Assembly (NCBI GenBank): GCA_902774265.1
Contig: CACYHR010000016.1
Span: 1-39,615 of the forward strand
Reading direction: 5' to 3'
Length of the DNA stretch: 39,615 bases
DNA from: an uncultured Eubacteriales bacterium
GTDB taxonomy: Bacteria; Bacillota; Clostridia; Peptostreptococcales; Anaerovoracaceae
Under the pieces are notes generated by a model that was given only the letters and a program-made list of their open reading frames with translations, was not told where the DNA came from and did no database searches. The position numbers were made by a program, and so were the translations under genes. This document shows positions 1 to 8,733 of the stretch, one piece after another; within the stretch, counting starts at the first letter, position 1; each line of letters starts with the position of its first letter.

Positions 1-1
1 G

Positions 2-364
2 GAGCATGCTAAGCAGATCGTTGAGGGCGGCTGCAAGTTCTACTGCGAAGGCGCTAACATGCCTACAACAAACGATGCTCTTGAGTATCTGATCGAGAAT
101 ATGACAGCTGTAGGTCCTGCAAAGGCTGCTAATGCCGGCGGCGTTGCTTGCTCCTGCATCGAGATGGGCCAGAACGCAGGTCACACTGCATTCCAGCACC
201 AGGCTGTTTATGATCAGCTCCACACTATCATGAAGAACATCTACAACGCTTGCTCAAAGGCCGGTGAAACATATTACGGCGACAAGAACGCTCTGGTTCC
301 TGGCGCTAACATTGCCGGCTTCGAGAGAGTTGCAAACGCTATGATGGCTCAGGGTCTTGTATAA
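2..364 (+). CDS. gdhA: NADP-type glutamate dehydrogenase, C-terminal part (5' end outside window)
   Basis: The open frame enters from the left edge and ends at a TAA. The visible 120 residues match the C-terminal nucleotide-binding domain of hexameric glutamate dehydrogenase: a GANMPTT-type segment that contacts the cofactor, a conserved run rich in Ala, Gly and Asn (AKAANAGGVACSCIEM), and the closing helix ending in GFERVANAMMAQGLV. The enzyme interconverts glutamate with 2-oxoglutarate plus ammonia in the cytoplasm. Codon choice is strongly biased (many GCT and AAC/AAG codons), as expected of a highly expressed gene. A clear terminator follows within 50 bases, so this is the end of its transcript. 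The first available ATG (base 59) is internal, because the homology runs to the window edge. The family assignment is firm; the cofactor type is from memory of the subfamily. Confidence 0.93.
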   Translation, partial: EHAKQIVEGGCKFYCEGANMPTTNDALEYLIENMTAVGPAKAANAGGVACSCIEMGQNAGHTAFQHQAVYDQLHTIMKNIYNACSKAGETYYGDKNALVPGANIAGFERVANAMMAQGLV

Positions 365-409
365 ATCGATGACTCTGTAGAAATCGCGAATAACGATTGA
401 GACAAAAGG

Positions 410-447
410 GATTGCTGCGAATCAAGAGATTTGCGGCAATCTTTTTT
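410..447 (+). terminator. Intrinsic terminator of gdhA
   Basis: Two 14-base arms (410-423 and 428-441) pair over their whole length with two G-U type mismatches and an AAGA loop, followed directly by six T. It lies 45 bases after the gdhA stop. Confidence 0.9.
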
Positions 448-502
448 GTGCGTGAGTTTCATCGCAGGTGACTCTGCTCAATCACTGATGAATAGTGGGG
501 AT

Positions 503-697
503 GCGGCAGAGAGGGCGCCGGCGGAAACATTCGCGGCCGAACCGATGCAGTTCACAAGTGAGCGGCAGCAGGACCGGCTGGAATTATGTGCTCTAGCGTC
601 ACAGACGCGATTTGCACTAATTCCCCGATCCTGCCGAGCGAACGCCGATGAAATGCACGGTGAGTGCCGCATGGATCCGCCGGCCCCTCTCTGCCGC
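503..697. ncRNA. Candidate structured RNA with a 6S-like rod-and-bubble fold
   Basis: The gap between the gdhA terminator and pcrA holds a nested set of inverted repeats. Arms 503-524 and 677-697 pair over 21 bases with one bulged C (516). Inside, 563-568 pairs with 631-636, 580-591 pairs with 614-624 (one bulged T), and 596-600 pairs with 604-608 around a three-base loop, giving one long terminal rod. Between the outer stem and the rod are two unpaired stretches of about 38 and 40 bases, each with a small hairpin (530-541 and 655-667). A closing stem, a large central bubble and a terminal rod totalling about 195 bases is the general architecture of 6S RNA. I saw no convincing promoter on either strand and cannot fix the strand, so the 6S identity is only a suggestion. 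The frames through it have no recognisable protein. Confidence 0.45.
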
Positions 698-813
698 TCT
701 TTCGTTTCTGCAGTTTCTGCCGCTTCAGACCGGCGCTTTAAGCGCTTTATATGCTTTATATGTCGCAAAAAATACACGAATCAGGCCTCCTTATATGATA
801 AAATTAAATAACT

Positions 814-3123
814 ATGAGCATGAATCTTAACAGCGAACAGAATAAGGCGGTCAGACATATTGACGGTCCTGTACTTATACTGGCCGGTGCCGGTTCGGGC
901 AAGACTGCGACTATGACTCACCGTATGGCATATATGATAGAGCATGGTGTTGATCCGCATCGCATCCTTGCAGTTACTTTTACCAACAAGGCTGCGTCTG
1001 AGATGAGGAGCCGCGTTTCAGAGCTGGTTTCAGATACGCGCGGTATGTGGGTGATGACTTTTCACGCCATGTGTCTTAGGATGCTCAGATATTCCTGCGA
1101 GAGCCTCGGCTACAAGGCAGGCTTTACGGTCTATGATGAGACGGATCGCAAGTCGCTGCTCAAGAGGGTCTGCAAGGATCTTAAGGTGGATGATAAAGAG
1201 AATCCGATAGCTATGCTGCAGTCCGTGATCAGCAAATGCAAGGAGAGCGAGCAGGGACCGGATGAATATCTGATGCAGTCTTCCGGATTTCCGCAGGATA
1301 AAACGATCGCAGAAATCTACAGACGCTATCAGAGCGAACTTATGGCGGCTAACGCGATGGATTTTGACGATCTCCTTTGGAATGGCGTCAGGCTGCTCGA
1401 AAATAATCCGGAGATACTGGAATATTATTCTGACAGATTCAAATACATAATGGTAGATGAGTACCAGGATACAAATTATCTGCAGTACAAGCTTATAAGC
1501 ATGCTTGCATCCCGACACGGCAATCTGTGTGTGGTTGGCGATGATGACCAGTGCATATATCAGTGGAGAGGCGCTGATATACGTAATATCCTGGATTTTG
1601 AGAATGATTTCAAAAACGCTTTTACAGTCAGACTCGAGCAGAATTACCGCTCCGACGGAAATATACTCAGGCTGGCAAACTCTGTGATAAAGAATAACAG
1701 AGCACGCAAACAAAAGGCTCTGTGGACAGATAAAGAGGATGGGGAAAAGATCACATACCGCAGGCTCGAGGACGAAAAACAGGAAGCCTGGTGGATAGGA
1801 TCCGAGATAGAAAGCCTCAGGACCGCGGGCTATGATTACAAGGATATTGCGGTGCTTTACCGCAAGAATGCCCAGTCAAGGTCCTTTGAAGAAAAATTCA
1901 GTATCAGGGGGATCCCGTACAGAGTGCTGGCGGGACTCAGATACTATGACCGCAAAGAGGTCAAGGATGTCATGGCTTATCTTCGCCTGATAGAGAATCC
2001 GGGCGATAATGTTTCCATGCTGAGGATAATAAACGAACCTAAAAGAGGTATCGGTGCCAAGACTCTTGCAGGTATAGAGGGATATGCCGCTTCATATGGA
2101 GAGAGTATTTATGAAGCTATATGCGATGAGTCTCTGCAGGCTGCTCTGAGCAATAAGAGCAGGAATGCTGTCCATGAGCTGGTACAGATGATACAGGACC
2201 TTCGCAGAGAGCAGTCAAATATGATGATATCCGATATCTACGACAGCGTTCTGAACAGATCCGGCTATCTCAAGGCTCTTGAAGATGCCGGAACCGTTGA
2301 GGCTGACGGGCGTATAGAGAACATAATGGAATTCAAATCCGTTATCACTGAATTTGAAAAGGGCTTAGAGGATGGCAGCGTCGCTGAGCTGCAGGACGAG
2401 ATCAGATCTGACAGGCTGGCTCTGATGGGAGAAGGCCTCGGAGCGGAGGAGACGACCATGCTGGGAACTTTCCTCGAACAGATAGCTCTGATGTCGGACA
2501 TAGATAATCATGACGAGGATGAGGATGCCGTGACACTGATGACGATGCATTCCGCCAAAGGCCTTGAGTTTCCGGTCGTTTTCATTCCGGGAATGGAAAA
2601 CGGAATGTTCCCCGGAATATCTGCTTTCGAGGATTCCGAAAAGATGGAGGAGGAAAGGCGCCTTTGCTATGTCGGAATCACACGCGCCATGAAAAAACTG
2701 TATCTGACCGGTGCTCAGGTGAGGACTATGTACGGCAGGACGGAATGGCAGACTGAGTCAATGTTCCTCGATGAGATGGACAGAAAATGTCTTGATGGAG
2801 ACTGTCTGGTCAAAGACAGGACTAATTCCGGACAGACTATGCTGGGAGATTATATTTTTGCCGGACGGATGCACGGTACGGCTGACGGATATTTCGGCGA
2901 ACCGAAGCCCAAACCTTTTGACAGCCTGAGTGCTGCACGAAGAGCGACAAAGAACAAAGAGAAGATAAGCAACGAATTCGAGAACGGAGATATCGTGAGA
3001 CATCCGAAATTCGGCGAGGGTATGGTCATAATGCAGGATGCCAAGACCATGACGGTTATCTTTGATGAATTCGGCGAAAAAAAGCTCGGTAAGGGATTTG
3101 TAAAAATGGAGAAAGTGCGCTGA
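814..3123 (+). CDS. pcrA: UvrD/Rep-family ATP-dependent DNA helicase PcrA
   Basis: A superfamily 1A 3'-5' DNA helicase that unwinds DNA in repair and replication and clears RecA filaments. The motifs run in family order: Walker A GAGSGKT at residues 25-31, motif Ia with TFTNKAA, the Walker B/DEXX segment VDEYQDT near 215, motif III GDDDQCIYQWRGAD, motif IV LEQNYRS, motif V/Va MTMHSAKGLEFPVV near 578, and motif VI RRLCYVGITRA near 620. The last 60 residues form the small Tudor-like PcrA tail (GDIVRHPKFGEGMV). At 769 residues it is slightly longer than usual. The ATG at 814 (next in-frame ATG at 820) has no Shine-Dalgarno site; a -10-like TATGAT at 794-799 would place the transcript start only a few bases before it, so the mRNA may be nearly leaderless. 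ligA follows after 39 bases, probably on the same transcript. Confidence 0.95.
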   Translation: MSMNLNSEQNKAVRHIDGPVLILAGAGSGKTATMTHRMAYMIEHGVDPHRILAVTFTNKAASEMRSRVSELVSDTRGMWVMTFHAMCLRMLRYSCESLGYKAGFTVYDETDRKSLLKRVCKDLKVDDKENPIAMLQSVISKCKESEQGPDEYLMQSSGFPQDKTIAEIYRRYQSELMAANAMDFDDLLWNGVRLLENNPEILEYYSDRFKYIMVDEYQDTNYLQYKLISMLASRHGNLCVVGDDDQCIYQWRGADIRNILDFENDFKNAFTVRLEQNYRSDGNILRLANSVIKNNRARKQKALWTDKEDGEKITYRRLEDEKQEAWWIGSEIESLRTAGYDYKDIAVLYRKNAQSRSFEEKFSIRGIPYRVLAGLRYYDRKEVKDVMAYLRLIENPGDNVSMLRIINEPKRGIGAKTLAGIEGYAASYGESIYEAICDESLQAALSNKSRNAVHELVQMIQDLRREQSNMMISDIYDSVLNRSGYLKALEDAGTVEADGRIENIMEFKSVITEFEKGLEDGSVAELQDEIRSDRLALMGEGLGAEETTMLGTFLEQIALMSDIDNHDEDEDAVTLMTMHSAKGLEFPVVFIPGMENGMFPGISAFEDSEKMEEERRLCYVGITRAMKKLYLTGAQVRTMYGRTEWQTESMFLDEMDRKCLDGDCLVKDRTNSGQTMLGDYIFAGRMHGTADGYFGEPKPKPFDSLSAARRATKNKEKISNEFENGDIVRHPKFGEGMVIMQDAKTMTVIFDEFGEKKLGKGFVKMEKVR

Positions 3124-3162
3124 AGACGGCACGAATGCGGGTATTTCGCAGGGGTAAAGACA

Positions 3163-5163
3163 GTGGCAGCAGAAGAGAATAAGGCAGTGGATGAGGCATT
3201 GGACAAGAAAAAAAGAATTGACGAGCTGACGGAAAAACTGAATGAGGCTTCAAAAGCCTACTATACGGACGGCATCGAGATCATGACGAATTTCGAATAT
3301 GATGAGATGTACGACGAACTGCTGGCGCTCGAAGACGAGACAGGATATATACGGGATGACAGCCCGTCCGTAAATGTCGGCTATGATACTGCTGCAGGAC
3401 TTCCGAAGGTTACGCATGAAATAAAGATGCTTTCCCTTAACAAGACAAAGGACCGCGAGGAGCTGAAGGCGTGGCTTGGAGATCAGAAGGGCCTGCTTTC
3501 GTGGAAGCTTGACGGACTCACGGTCGGTCTGACATATGAGAACGGAAGACTCGTGCAGGGTGTGACCAGAGGAAACGGTACGGAAGGCGAGCTGATAACG
3601 GCGAATGTTCTCGCGTGCGGAAATGTGCCTAAGACCATTTCGCACAAAGGTAAGGTAATGATCAGAGGCGAGGCCGTGATCAGATATTCCGATTTTGAAA
3701 AGATAAATGAAGCGATAGATGATGCCGATGCAAAATACAAAAATCCGCGCAATCTGTGCAGCGGCAGTATCAGGCAGCTTGATCCAAAGGTTACGGCAGA
3801 GAGGAAGGTAAGGTTTTACGCCTTCAGCCTGACTCTGGCGGAGGGACTTGATCTGAACAGCCGCGCAGAAAGGATGGAGTGGCTTAAAACGCAGGGCTTT
3901 GATGCAGTCGATTATGTAATTGTCGACAGAGACAGCCTGTCCGCTGCAATAGACGGTTATGAATCTGCGATAAAGGAGTTCGACATTCCTTCCGACGGAC
4001 TTGTACTGACTCTCGATGACGGATCATATGCGGCTTCGCTCGGAGAGACCGCCAAATTCCCGAGAGATTCCATAGCTTTCAAATGGCGGGACCAGTATGC
4101 TGATACGATCCTTCGTGAGATAGAGTGGAGCCCGTCGAGAACTGGGCTTCTCAATCCGGTCGCGATATTCGATCCTGTCGAACTCGAGGGAACTACGGTA
4201 TCGAGAGCATCTGTACACAATATCAATATAATGGAGGATCTTGAGCTTGGCATAGGGGACACCGTACGCGTGTACAAGGCCAATATGATAATACCTCAGC
4301 TCAGCGACAATCTGACGAGGAGCGGCAGTATTGAGATACCTTCGGAATGTCCGGTATGCGGCGGAAAGGCCGTCGTCAGAGACGACGATGGAACTAAGAC
4401 GCTGAACTGCACCAATCCGGATTGTATTGCAAAGCATGTCAAGAAATTTTCACATTTCGTATCGCGCGATGCGCTCAATATAGAGGGCCTGTCGGAAGCC
4501 GGGCTGCTCAAACTGATAGGGATTTCCGCGATAAGGACCTTTCCGGATCTGTTCAGGCTTGAGGATCACAGGGATGAGATCGTAGAGATGGAAGGCTTCG
4601 GGCAGAAATCATTTGATAATCTCGTCGCTTCCGCGCAGAGGGCGTCGCACACTACGCCGGCGAGACTGCTGTACGGACTCGGCGTTCCCGGGATAGGAGT
4701 CGCGACATCGAATCTGATTGCAGGAGCCTGCCGCAACAAGTGGAGTGAAATCGAGTCTCTCGACAGGGAGAGCCTGACTGATATAGACGGTGTGGGCGAT
4801 GTGATGGCGGGAGATTATGTCAGATTCTTTGAGGATGAAGAAAACAGGGCGGTGATAAGCGAACTGCTCGGTCTGCTTGAGCTCGACGAAAGCTATGAGG
4901 CTGCCGGGACGGAGCTTGAGGGCAAGGTGTTCGTTATCACAGGAAGCCTTGAACATTATAAGAGCCGCAAGGAGCTCAAAGCGGATATTGAGGCGGAGGG
5001 AGGCAAGGTCACCGGCTCGGTATCGGCGAAGACGGATTATCTGATAACAAATGACCCGGGCTCGGGATCGTCCAAAAACAGGACGGCGCGCGAACTCGGC
5101 GTCGCAGTCATAACCGAGGAAGACATACTCGGAATGCTGGGTAAACAGATTACAAGCCGGTAA
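3163..5163 (+). CDS. ligA: NAD-dependent DNA ligase LigA, divergent subtype
   Basis: Seals nicks in DNA using NAD+. Start is GTG at 3163 with AGGGG eight bases upstream. Domains in order: an N-terminal NMN-binding Ia domain (about 20-75), the adenylation domain with the nucleophile Lys115 in the motif WKLDG, an OB fold, a four-cysteine zinc finger near 403-430 (CPVCGG ... CTNPDC), helix-hairpin-helix repeats (about 445-580) and a C-terminal BRCT domain (about 590-662). The length of 666 residues is normal. Several motifs differ from the common form: TRGNG replaces TRGDG, the Ia segment reads TNFEYD instead of SDAEYD, and KWRDQY stands where KFPAEE is usual. The catalytic lysine, zinc cysteines and BRCT are intact, so it is probably active. 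It lies between pcrA and mgtE, in line with a DNA repair pair. Confidence 0.93.
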   Translation: MAAEENKAVDEALDKKKRIDELTEKLNEASKAYYTDGIEIMTNFEYDEMYDELLALEDETGYIRDDSPSVNVGYDTAAGLPKVTHEIKMLSLNKTKDREELKAWLGDQKGLLSWKLDGLTVGLTYENGRLVQGVTRGNGTEGELITANVLACGNVPKTISHKGKVMIRGEAVIRYSDFEKINEAIDDADAKYKNPRNLCSGSIRQLDPKVTAERKVRFYAFSLTLAEGLDLNSRAERMEWLKTQGFDAVDYVIVDRDSLSAAIDGYESAIKEFDIPSDGLVLTLDDGSYAASLGETAKFPRDSIAFKWRDQYADTILREIEWSPSRTGLLNPVAIFDPVELEGTTVSRASVHNINIMEDLELGIGDTVRVYKANMIIPQLSDNLTRSGSIEIPSECPVCGGKAVVRDDDGTKTLNCTNPDCIAKHVKKFSHFVSRDALNIEGLSEAGLLKLIGISAIRTFPDLFRLEDHRDEIVEMEGFGQKSFDNLVASAQRASHTTPARLLYGLGVPGIGVATSNLIAGACRNKWSEIESLDRESLTDIDGVGDVMAGDYVRFFEDEENRAVISELLGLLELDESYEAAGTELEGKVFVITGSLEHYKSRKELKADIEAEGGKVTGSVSAKTDYLITNDPGSGSSKNRTARELGVAVITEEDILGMLGKQITSR

Positions 5164-5223
5164 GGCTCGATATGTCCGGGTGAAAAAATACAGTCATGAG
5201 TTTTGGAAAGGAGGAACGGACCC

Positions 5224-6621
5224 ATGGATACAATCAATGTCGTGCCTGATATGGAACAGGCATACGATGAGTCCATCGAAAAAATATTTGAGCTGCTGGA
5301 AGAGAAGAAATACTTCCGATGCAGGGACGAACTCCTTAAACACAATGAGGTAGAGATCGCGGAAATGCTGGTCGACATCAGGCGTGAGTTCGATCTTCAG
5401 AGGATGGTCGTGCTTTTCCGCGCGCTGCCGAAGGACATAAGCGTAGATGTTTTTGCAGAGCTCAGCATAGATGATCAGATCGATATCATCAATATAATAA
5501 CCGATCCCGAGATCAAATACATTCTCGATGAACTCGATTTCGACGATATGATCGACGTTCTTGAAGAGCTGCCGTCAAATATCGTAGATAAGATTCTTGA
5601 TAAAACGCCAAAGACCGAGCGCAGGCTGATCAATACTTTCCTCAAATATAAAGAGGACAGCGCCGGCGCACTGATGACGCCGGAATACATCAACCTGAAC
5701 AAGAGCTTTACAGTCAGGCAGGCGCTCGATCACATCAAGGAGGTCGGACTCGATTCCGAGACGATCTATACCTGTTATGTACTCGACAGAGGCCGCAAAC
5801 TGATCGGAGTCGTTTCGCTCAAAGCGCTGGTTATTTCTGACGATAATTTGCTCGTTTCGGATATCATGCATGATGACCCCGTGGTTGCGCATGTCGATGA
5901 CGACCAGGAGGAGGTATCGGATCTGTTTACCAGATACGGATATCTGGCTATACCTGTGGTTGACAATGAATTCAGGCTCGTCGGTATCGTTACCGTCGAC
6001 GACATCCTGGACGTAATCGAAGAGGAGGCTACCGAGGATATCGAGCGTATGGCGGGTATCATCGATACATCGGACAGGGAATACCTCGACCAGTCGGTGT
6101 TCCAGCATGTCAAGGCAAGGCTGCCGTGGCTCTTCCTGCTGATGTGCTCATATTTCATCACGGGCGGGATACTTGCAACATTTGAAGATGCGATGTCTTC
6201 TGTGATCGCTCTTGTAATCTATATGCCTATGCTGATGGGTACGGGCGGTAACTCCGGCTCGCAGTCATCGACACTTATAATCCGCGGTATGGCCACGGGC
6301 GAGATAGAGCTGAGAGACTTCATCAAGGTAATGTGGAAAGAGATCAGGGTCGGCGTTGTGGTCGGACTGTGCCTCAGCGTTCTGAACTATTTCAGGATAG
6401 TGCGCCTTGATCATAATCCGCCGATGGTCGCAGTAACAGTCTGCGTTTCCATGATACTCATAGTCATCATTGCAAAACTGATCGGTTCCATGCTGCCGAT
6501 GGTAGCTAAAAAGATAGGCATAGATCCTGCTCTTATGGCGGGTCCTATGATGGCGTCTATCACTGATATGATATCTCTGTGTACATATTTTCTGATGGCG
6601 GGGGTATTCCTCCATATTTAG
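5224..6621 (+). CDS. mgtE: Magnesium transporter MgtE
   Basis: A homodimeric Mg2+ channel of the inner membrane, gated by its cytoplasmic domains when internal Mg2+ is high. I start at ATG 5224 because AAAGGAGG lies about ten bases upstream; an in-frame TTG at 5203 precedes that site and is less likely. The 465-residue product has the N-terminal acidic superhelical domain (about 10-125, with repeated DELDFDDMIDVLEELP-type helices), a pair of CBS domains (about 130-255), a connecting helix, and five membrane helices from about 285 to the end. The pore signature GTGGNSGSQSS lies near residue 340. The many Asp and Glu residues in the cytoplasmic part fit Mg2+ sensing. No M-box riboswitch was seen upstream; the 60-base gap from ligA suggests co-transcription. 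Confidence 0.95.
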   Translation: MDTINVVPDMEQAYDESIEKIFELLEEKKYFRCRDELLKHNEVEIAEMLVDIRREFDLQRMVVLFRALPKDISVDVFAELSIDDQIDIINIITDPEIKYILDELDFDDMIDVLEELPSNIVDKILDKTPKTERRLINTFLKYKEDSAGALMTPEYINLNKSFTVRQALDHIKEVGLDSETIYTCYVLDRGRKLIGVVSLKALVISDDNLLVSDIMHDDPVVAHVDDDQEEVSDLFTRYGYLAIPVVDNEFRLVGIVTVDDILDVIEEEATEDIERMAGIIDTSDREYLDQSVFQHVKARLPWLFLLMCSYFITGGILATFEDAMSSVIALVIYMPMLMGTGGNSGSQSSTLIIRGMATGEIELRDFIKVMWKEIRVGVVVGLCLSVLNYFRIVRLDHNPPMVAVTVCVSMILIVIIAKLIGSMLPMVAKKIGIDPALMAGPMMASITDMISLCTYFLMAGVFLHI

Positions 6622-6734
6622 CATAAAAAACATTACATTATTTGCGAAAAAACTCTATTTCATTGGTAAAGGGTTTTGGGTATATTATAAGCTAATGCAC
6701 AATGGGGATAACGAATAAGAGGAGGACAAACATT

Positions 6735-7556
6735 TTGAAAACTGTACAAGAGCTGAAAGAAATAGCGAGCAGTGTAAGAATCGATGCTTTGAGAGGCATC
6801 CACGCAGTCGGCGCCGGACATCCGGGCGGATCGCTTTCGGTCACAGATATACTTGTCTCGCTTTATTTCAATGTAATGAACGTGGATCCGCAGGATCCAT
6901 GCGCTGAGGGACGCGACAGACTGGTGCTTTCAAAGGGCCATGCTGCGCCGGGACTTTACTCAACACTTGCGCACAGAGGTTATTTCGATCCTGAAGAAAT
7001 GCTTACTCTGCGCAAACTGGGCAGCAGACTTCAGGGCCATCCTGACATGCATAAATGTCCGGGTGTCGAGATGTCTACGGGATCTCTCGGACAGGGATTC
7101 TCAAACGCAGTCGGCATGGCTCTCGCCGACAAAATGGATAAGAGAGATCGCAGAACCTTCGTAGTTACGGGTGACGGAGAGCTGCAGGAAGGTATCATCT
7201 GGGAAGCAGCACTGACTGCAGCAAAATACGGACTTGACAATCTGATCGCTGTTGTCGACCTTAACGGTCTTCAGATCGACGGACGTGTCGATACTGTAAA
7301 GAAAGTCGTTCCTGTAGAAGATAAATTCGAGGCCTTCGGCTGGGAGACTTTCAGCGTTGACGGACATGACATGCAGGCACTTCTGGATGTATATGAAAAG
7401 GCTATGGCTGTAAAGGGCAAGCCGGTATGCATCGTTGCAAAGACCGTTAAAGGCAAAGGCGTATCCTTCATGGAGGATCAGGCGGGCTGGCACGGCAAGG
7501 CGCCTAATGATGAACAGCTTGAAGCAGCAATCAAAGAACTGGGAGGTGACAGATAA
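6735..7556 (+). CDS. tktA: Transketolase, N-terminal (thiamine-diphosphate-binding) subunit
   Basis: Split transketolase, first half: it moves two-carbon ketol units between sugar phosphates in the pentose phosphate pathway and is active only with the partner encoded next. I place the start at TTG 6735, nine bases after GGAGG (6721-6725); the in-frame ATG at 6702 lies upstream of that site. The 273-residue protein contains GHPGGSLS, LSKGHAAPGLYSTLA and STGSLGQGFS, and the thiamine-diphosphate/Mg2+ motif GDGELQEG...N near residue 155. The stop overlaps the next start (TAATG), the usual arrangement for stoichiometric halves. Codon bias suggests good expression. The gene may serve ribose synthesis in an anaerobe lacking the oxidative branch, but that is inference. 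The symbol is generic for the family. Confidence 0.93.
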   Translation: MKTVQELKEIASSVRIDALRGIHAVGAGHPGGSLSVTDILVSLYFNVMNVDPQDPCAEGRDRLVLSKGHAAPGLYSTLAHRGYFDPEEMLTLRKLGSRLQGHPDMHKCPGVEMSTGSLGQGFSNAVGMALADKMDKRDRRTFVVTGDGELQEGIIWEAALTAAKYGLDNLIAVVDLNGLQIDGRVDTVKKVVPVEDKFEAFGWETFSVDGHDMQALLDVYEKAMAVKGKPVCIVAKTVKGKGVSFMEDQAGWHGKAPNDEQLEAAIKELGGDR

Positions 7557-8488
7557 TGGCAGATGTCAAAAAGATCGCAACGAGAGAATCTTACGGAAAG
7601 TTTCTGGTTGAATACGGCGCCGATCATGAAAATCTTATAGTTATGAGTGCCGACCTTTCAGGTTCAAACAAGACAGACGGTTTTGAAAAAGCTTATCCTG
7701 ACAGATTTGTAGAATCCGGCATATCGGAGCAGGATATGCTGGCGGAAGCAGCAGGAATCGCACATTCAGGTCATGTAGTTGCAGCAAGCTCTTTCGCAAT
7801 GTTCGCTGCAGGACGCGCTTTTGAGATAGTCCGCAACTCTATTGCCCATACGAATGCAAACGTAAAGATCTGCGCTACACACGGCGGTATCACTGTAGGC
7901 GAGGACGGAGCAACTCATCAGACTTTCGAGGATGTTGCTCTTATGAGAGTTCTGCCTAATATGAAGGTCATCGTACCTGCAGACGATATCAGCACCAAAA
8001 AGCTTATGACAGCGGAATTCGGTGAAGAAGGTCCTGCATATTTCAGACTCGGAAGAGCTGCTGTTCCTAATGTATATACTGAAGATTCCGTTCTTGAAAT
8101 CGGCAAAGGCGCAGTCCTCAGAGAAGGAAACGACGTGGCAATCATAGCTTCGGGAATTATGGTCGCTCCTGCACTTGAGGCAGCGGAAACACTGCATGCA
8201 GACGGCATAGAGGCAAGAGTTATCGATATGCATACAATAAAACCTCTGGATGAGGATATTATCGTTAAGGCTGCTGAGGAGTGCGGAAAGATCGTTACAG
8301 CCGAAGAGCACTCGGTGATCGGAGGCCTTGGCGGTGCGGTGGCAGAGGTAACTGCGCAGAAATGTCCTTGCAGAGTCGCTATGGTAGGTCAGCATGATGT
8401 GTTCGGTGAATCCGGAAAACCTGCTGAACTGCTCAAAAAATACGGCATGACTGCGGAAGACATTGTAAAAGCGGCTAAATCACTCTAA
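7556..8488 (+). CDS. tktB: Transketolase, C-terminal (pyrimidine-binding) subunit
   Basis: Second half of the split transketolase (310 residues). It starts one base inside the previous stop, with GGGAGGTGA six to fifteen bases upstream, so translation is coupled. The pyrimidine-binding domain spans about 1-165, with the catalytic glutamate in the segment ESGISEQDMLAEAAG near residue 47 and THGGITVGEDGATHQ near 105. The C-terminal transketolase domain spans about 185-300 (VIASGIMVAPALEAAE, VTAEEHSVIGGLGGAVAE). The fold is shared with 1-deoxyxylulose-5-phosphate synthase and pyruvate dehydrogenase E1 beta, but the pairing with the upstream N-terminal half and the length point to transketolase. 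No downstream gene shares the transcript: a GC-rich hairpin follows. Confidence 0.93.
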   Translation: MADVKKIATRESYGKFLVEYGADHENLIVMSADLSGSNKTDGFEKAYPDRFVESGISEQDMLAEAAGIAHSGHVVAASSFAMFAAGRAFEIVRNSIAHTNANVKICATHGGITVGEDGATHQTFEDVALMRVLPNMKVIVPADDISTKKLMTAEFGEEGPAYFRLGRAAVPNVYTEDSVLEIGKGAVLREGNDVAIIASGIMVAPALEAAETLHADGIEARVIDMHTIKPLDEDIIVKAAEECGKIVTAEEHSVIGGLGGAVAEVTAQKCPCRVAMVGQHDVFGESGKPAELLKKYGMTAEDIVKAAKSL

Positions 8489-8520
8489 ATTTAAAGATCA
8501 GCATAACAGAGTTTAAGAGA

Positions 8521-8554
8521 CCGGCGCCGGTGCACTGCATCGCCGCCGGCTTTA
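8521..8554 (+). terminator. Probable terminator after the transketolase pair
   Basis: A GC-rich imperfect hairpin (CCGGCG near 8521 with CGCCGCCGG ending 8549) followed by CTTTA. The T tract is short, so efficiency is uncertain. Confidence 0.4.
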
Positions 8555-8619
8555 AAAATGCGCTGCATCCGGTGTAAGATGGCCCGGCGTAAGATTTTCA
8601 GAAAAATTCGCAGCGGGCA

Positions 8620-8647
8620 TTGCAATTAGCTTAGGATGTGTTACAAT
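8620..8647 (+). promoter_or_regulatory. Sigma-A-type promoter for the secreted acidic protein
   Basis: TTGCAA (8620-8625) and TACAAT (8642-8647) are separated by 16 bases, with TGTG just before the -10. Transcription would start near 8654, giving an 80-base leader with a small CCCTGGGTTGACAGGG hairpin ahead of the ribosome site AGGGAG. Confidence 0.65.
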
Positions 8648-8733
8648 ATTCAAAGGAGAAGACAAAAGGATTTTGCAGATTGCATATGGCTGGATCTCGT
8701 TCCCTGGGTTGACAGGGTAGAGGGAGTGCAATT

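Noticed and set aside
431-811. Plus-strand frame of 126 codons (and an opposite frame 478-777) in the gap before pcrA
   Set aside because: No ribosome site, no recognisable protein, odd composition, and the region is explained by terminator and nested inverted repeats.
1030-1713. Minus-strand frame of 227 codons inside pcrA
   Set aside because: It is antisense to conserved helicase motifs, has no ribosome site and an unnatural composition rich in Ile, His and Arg.
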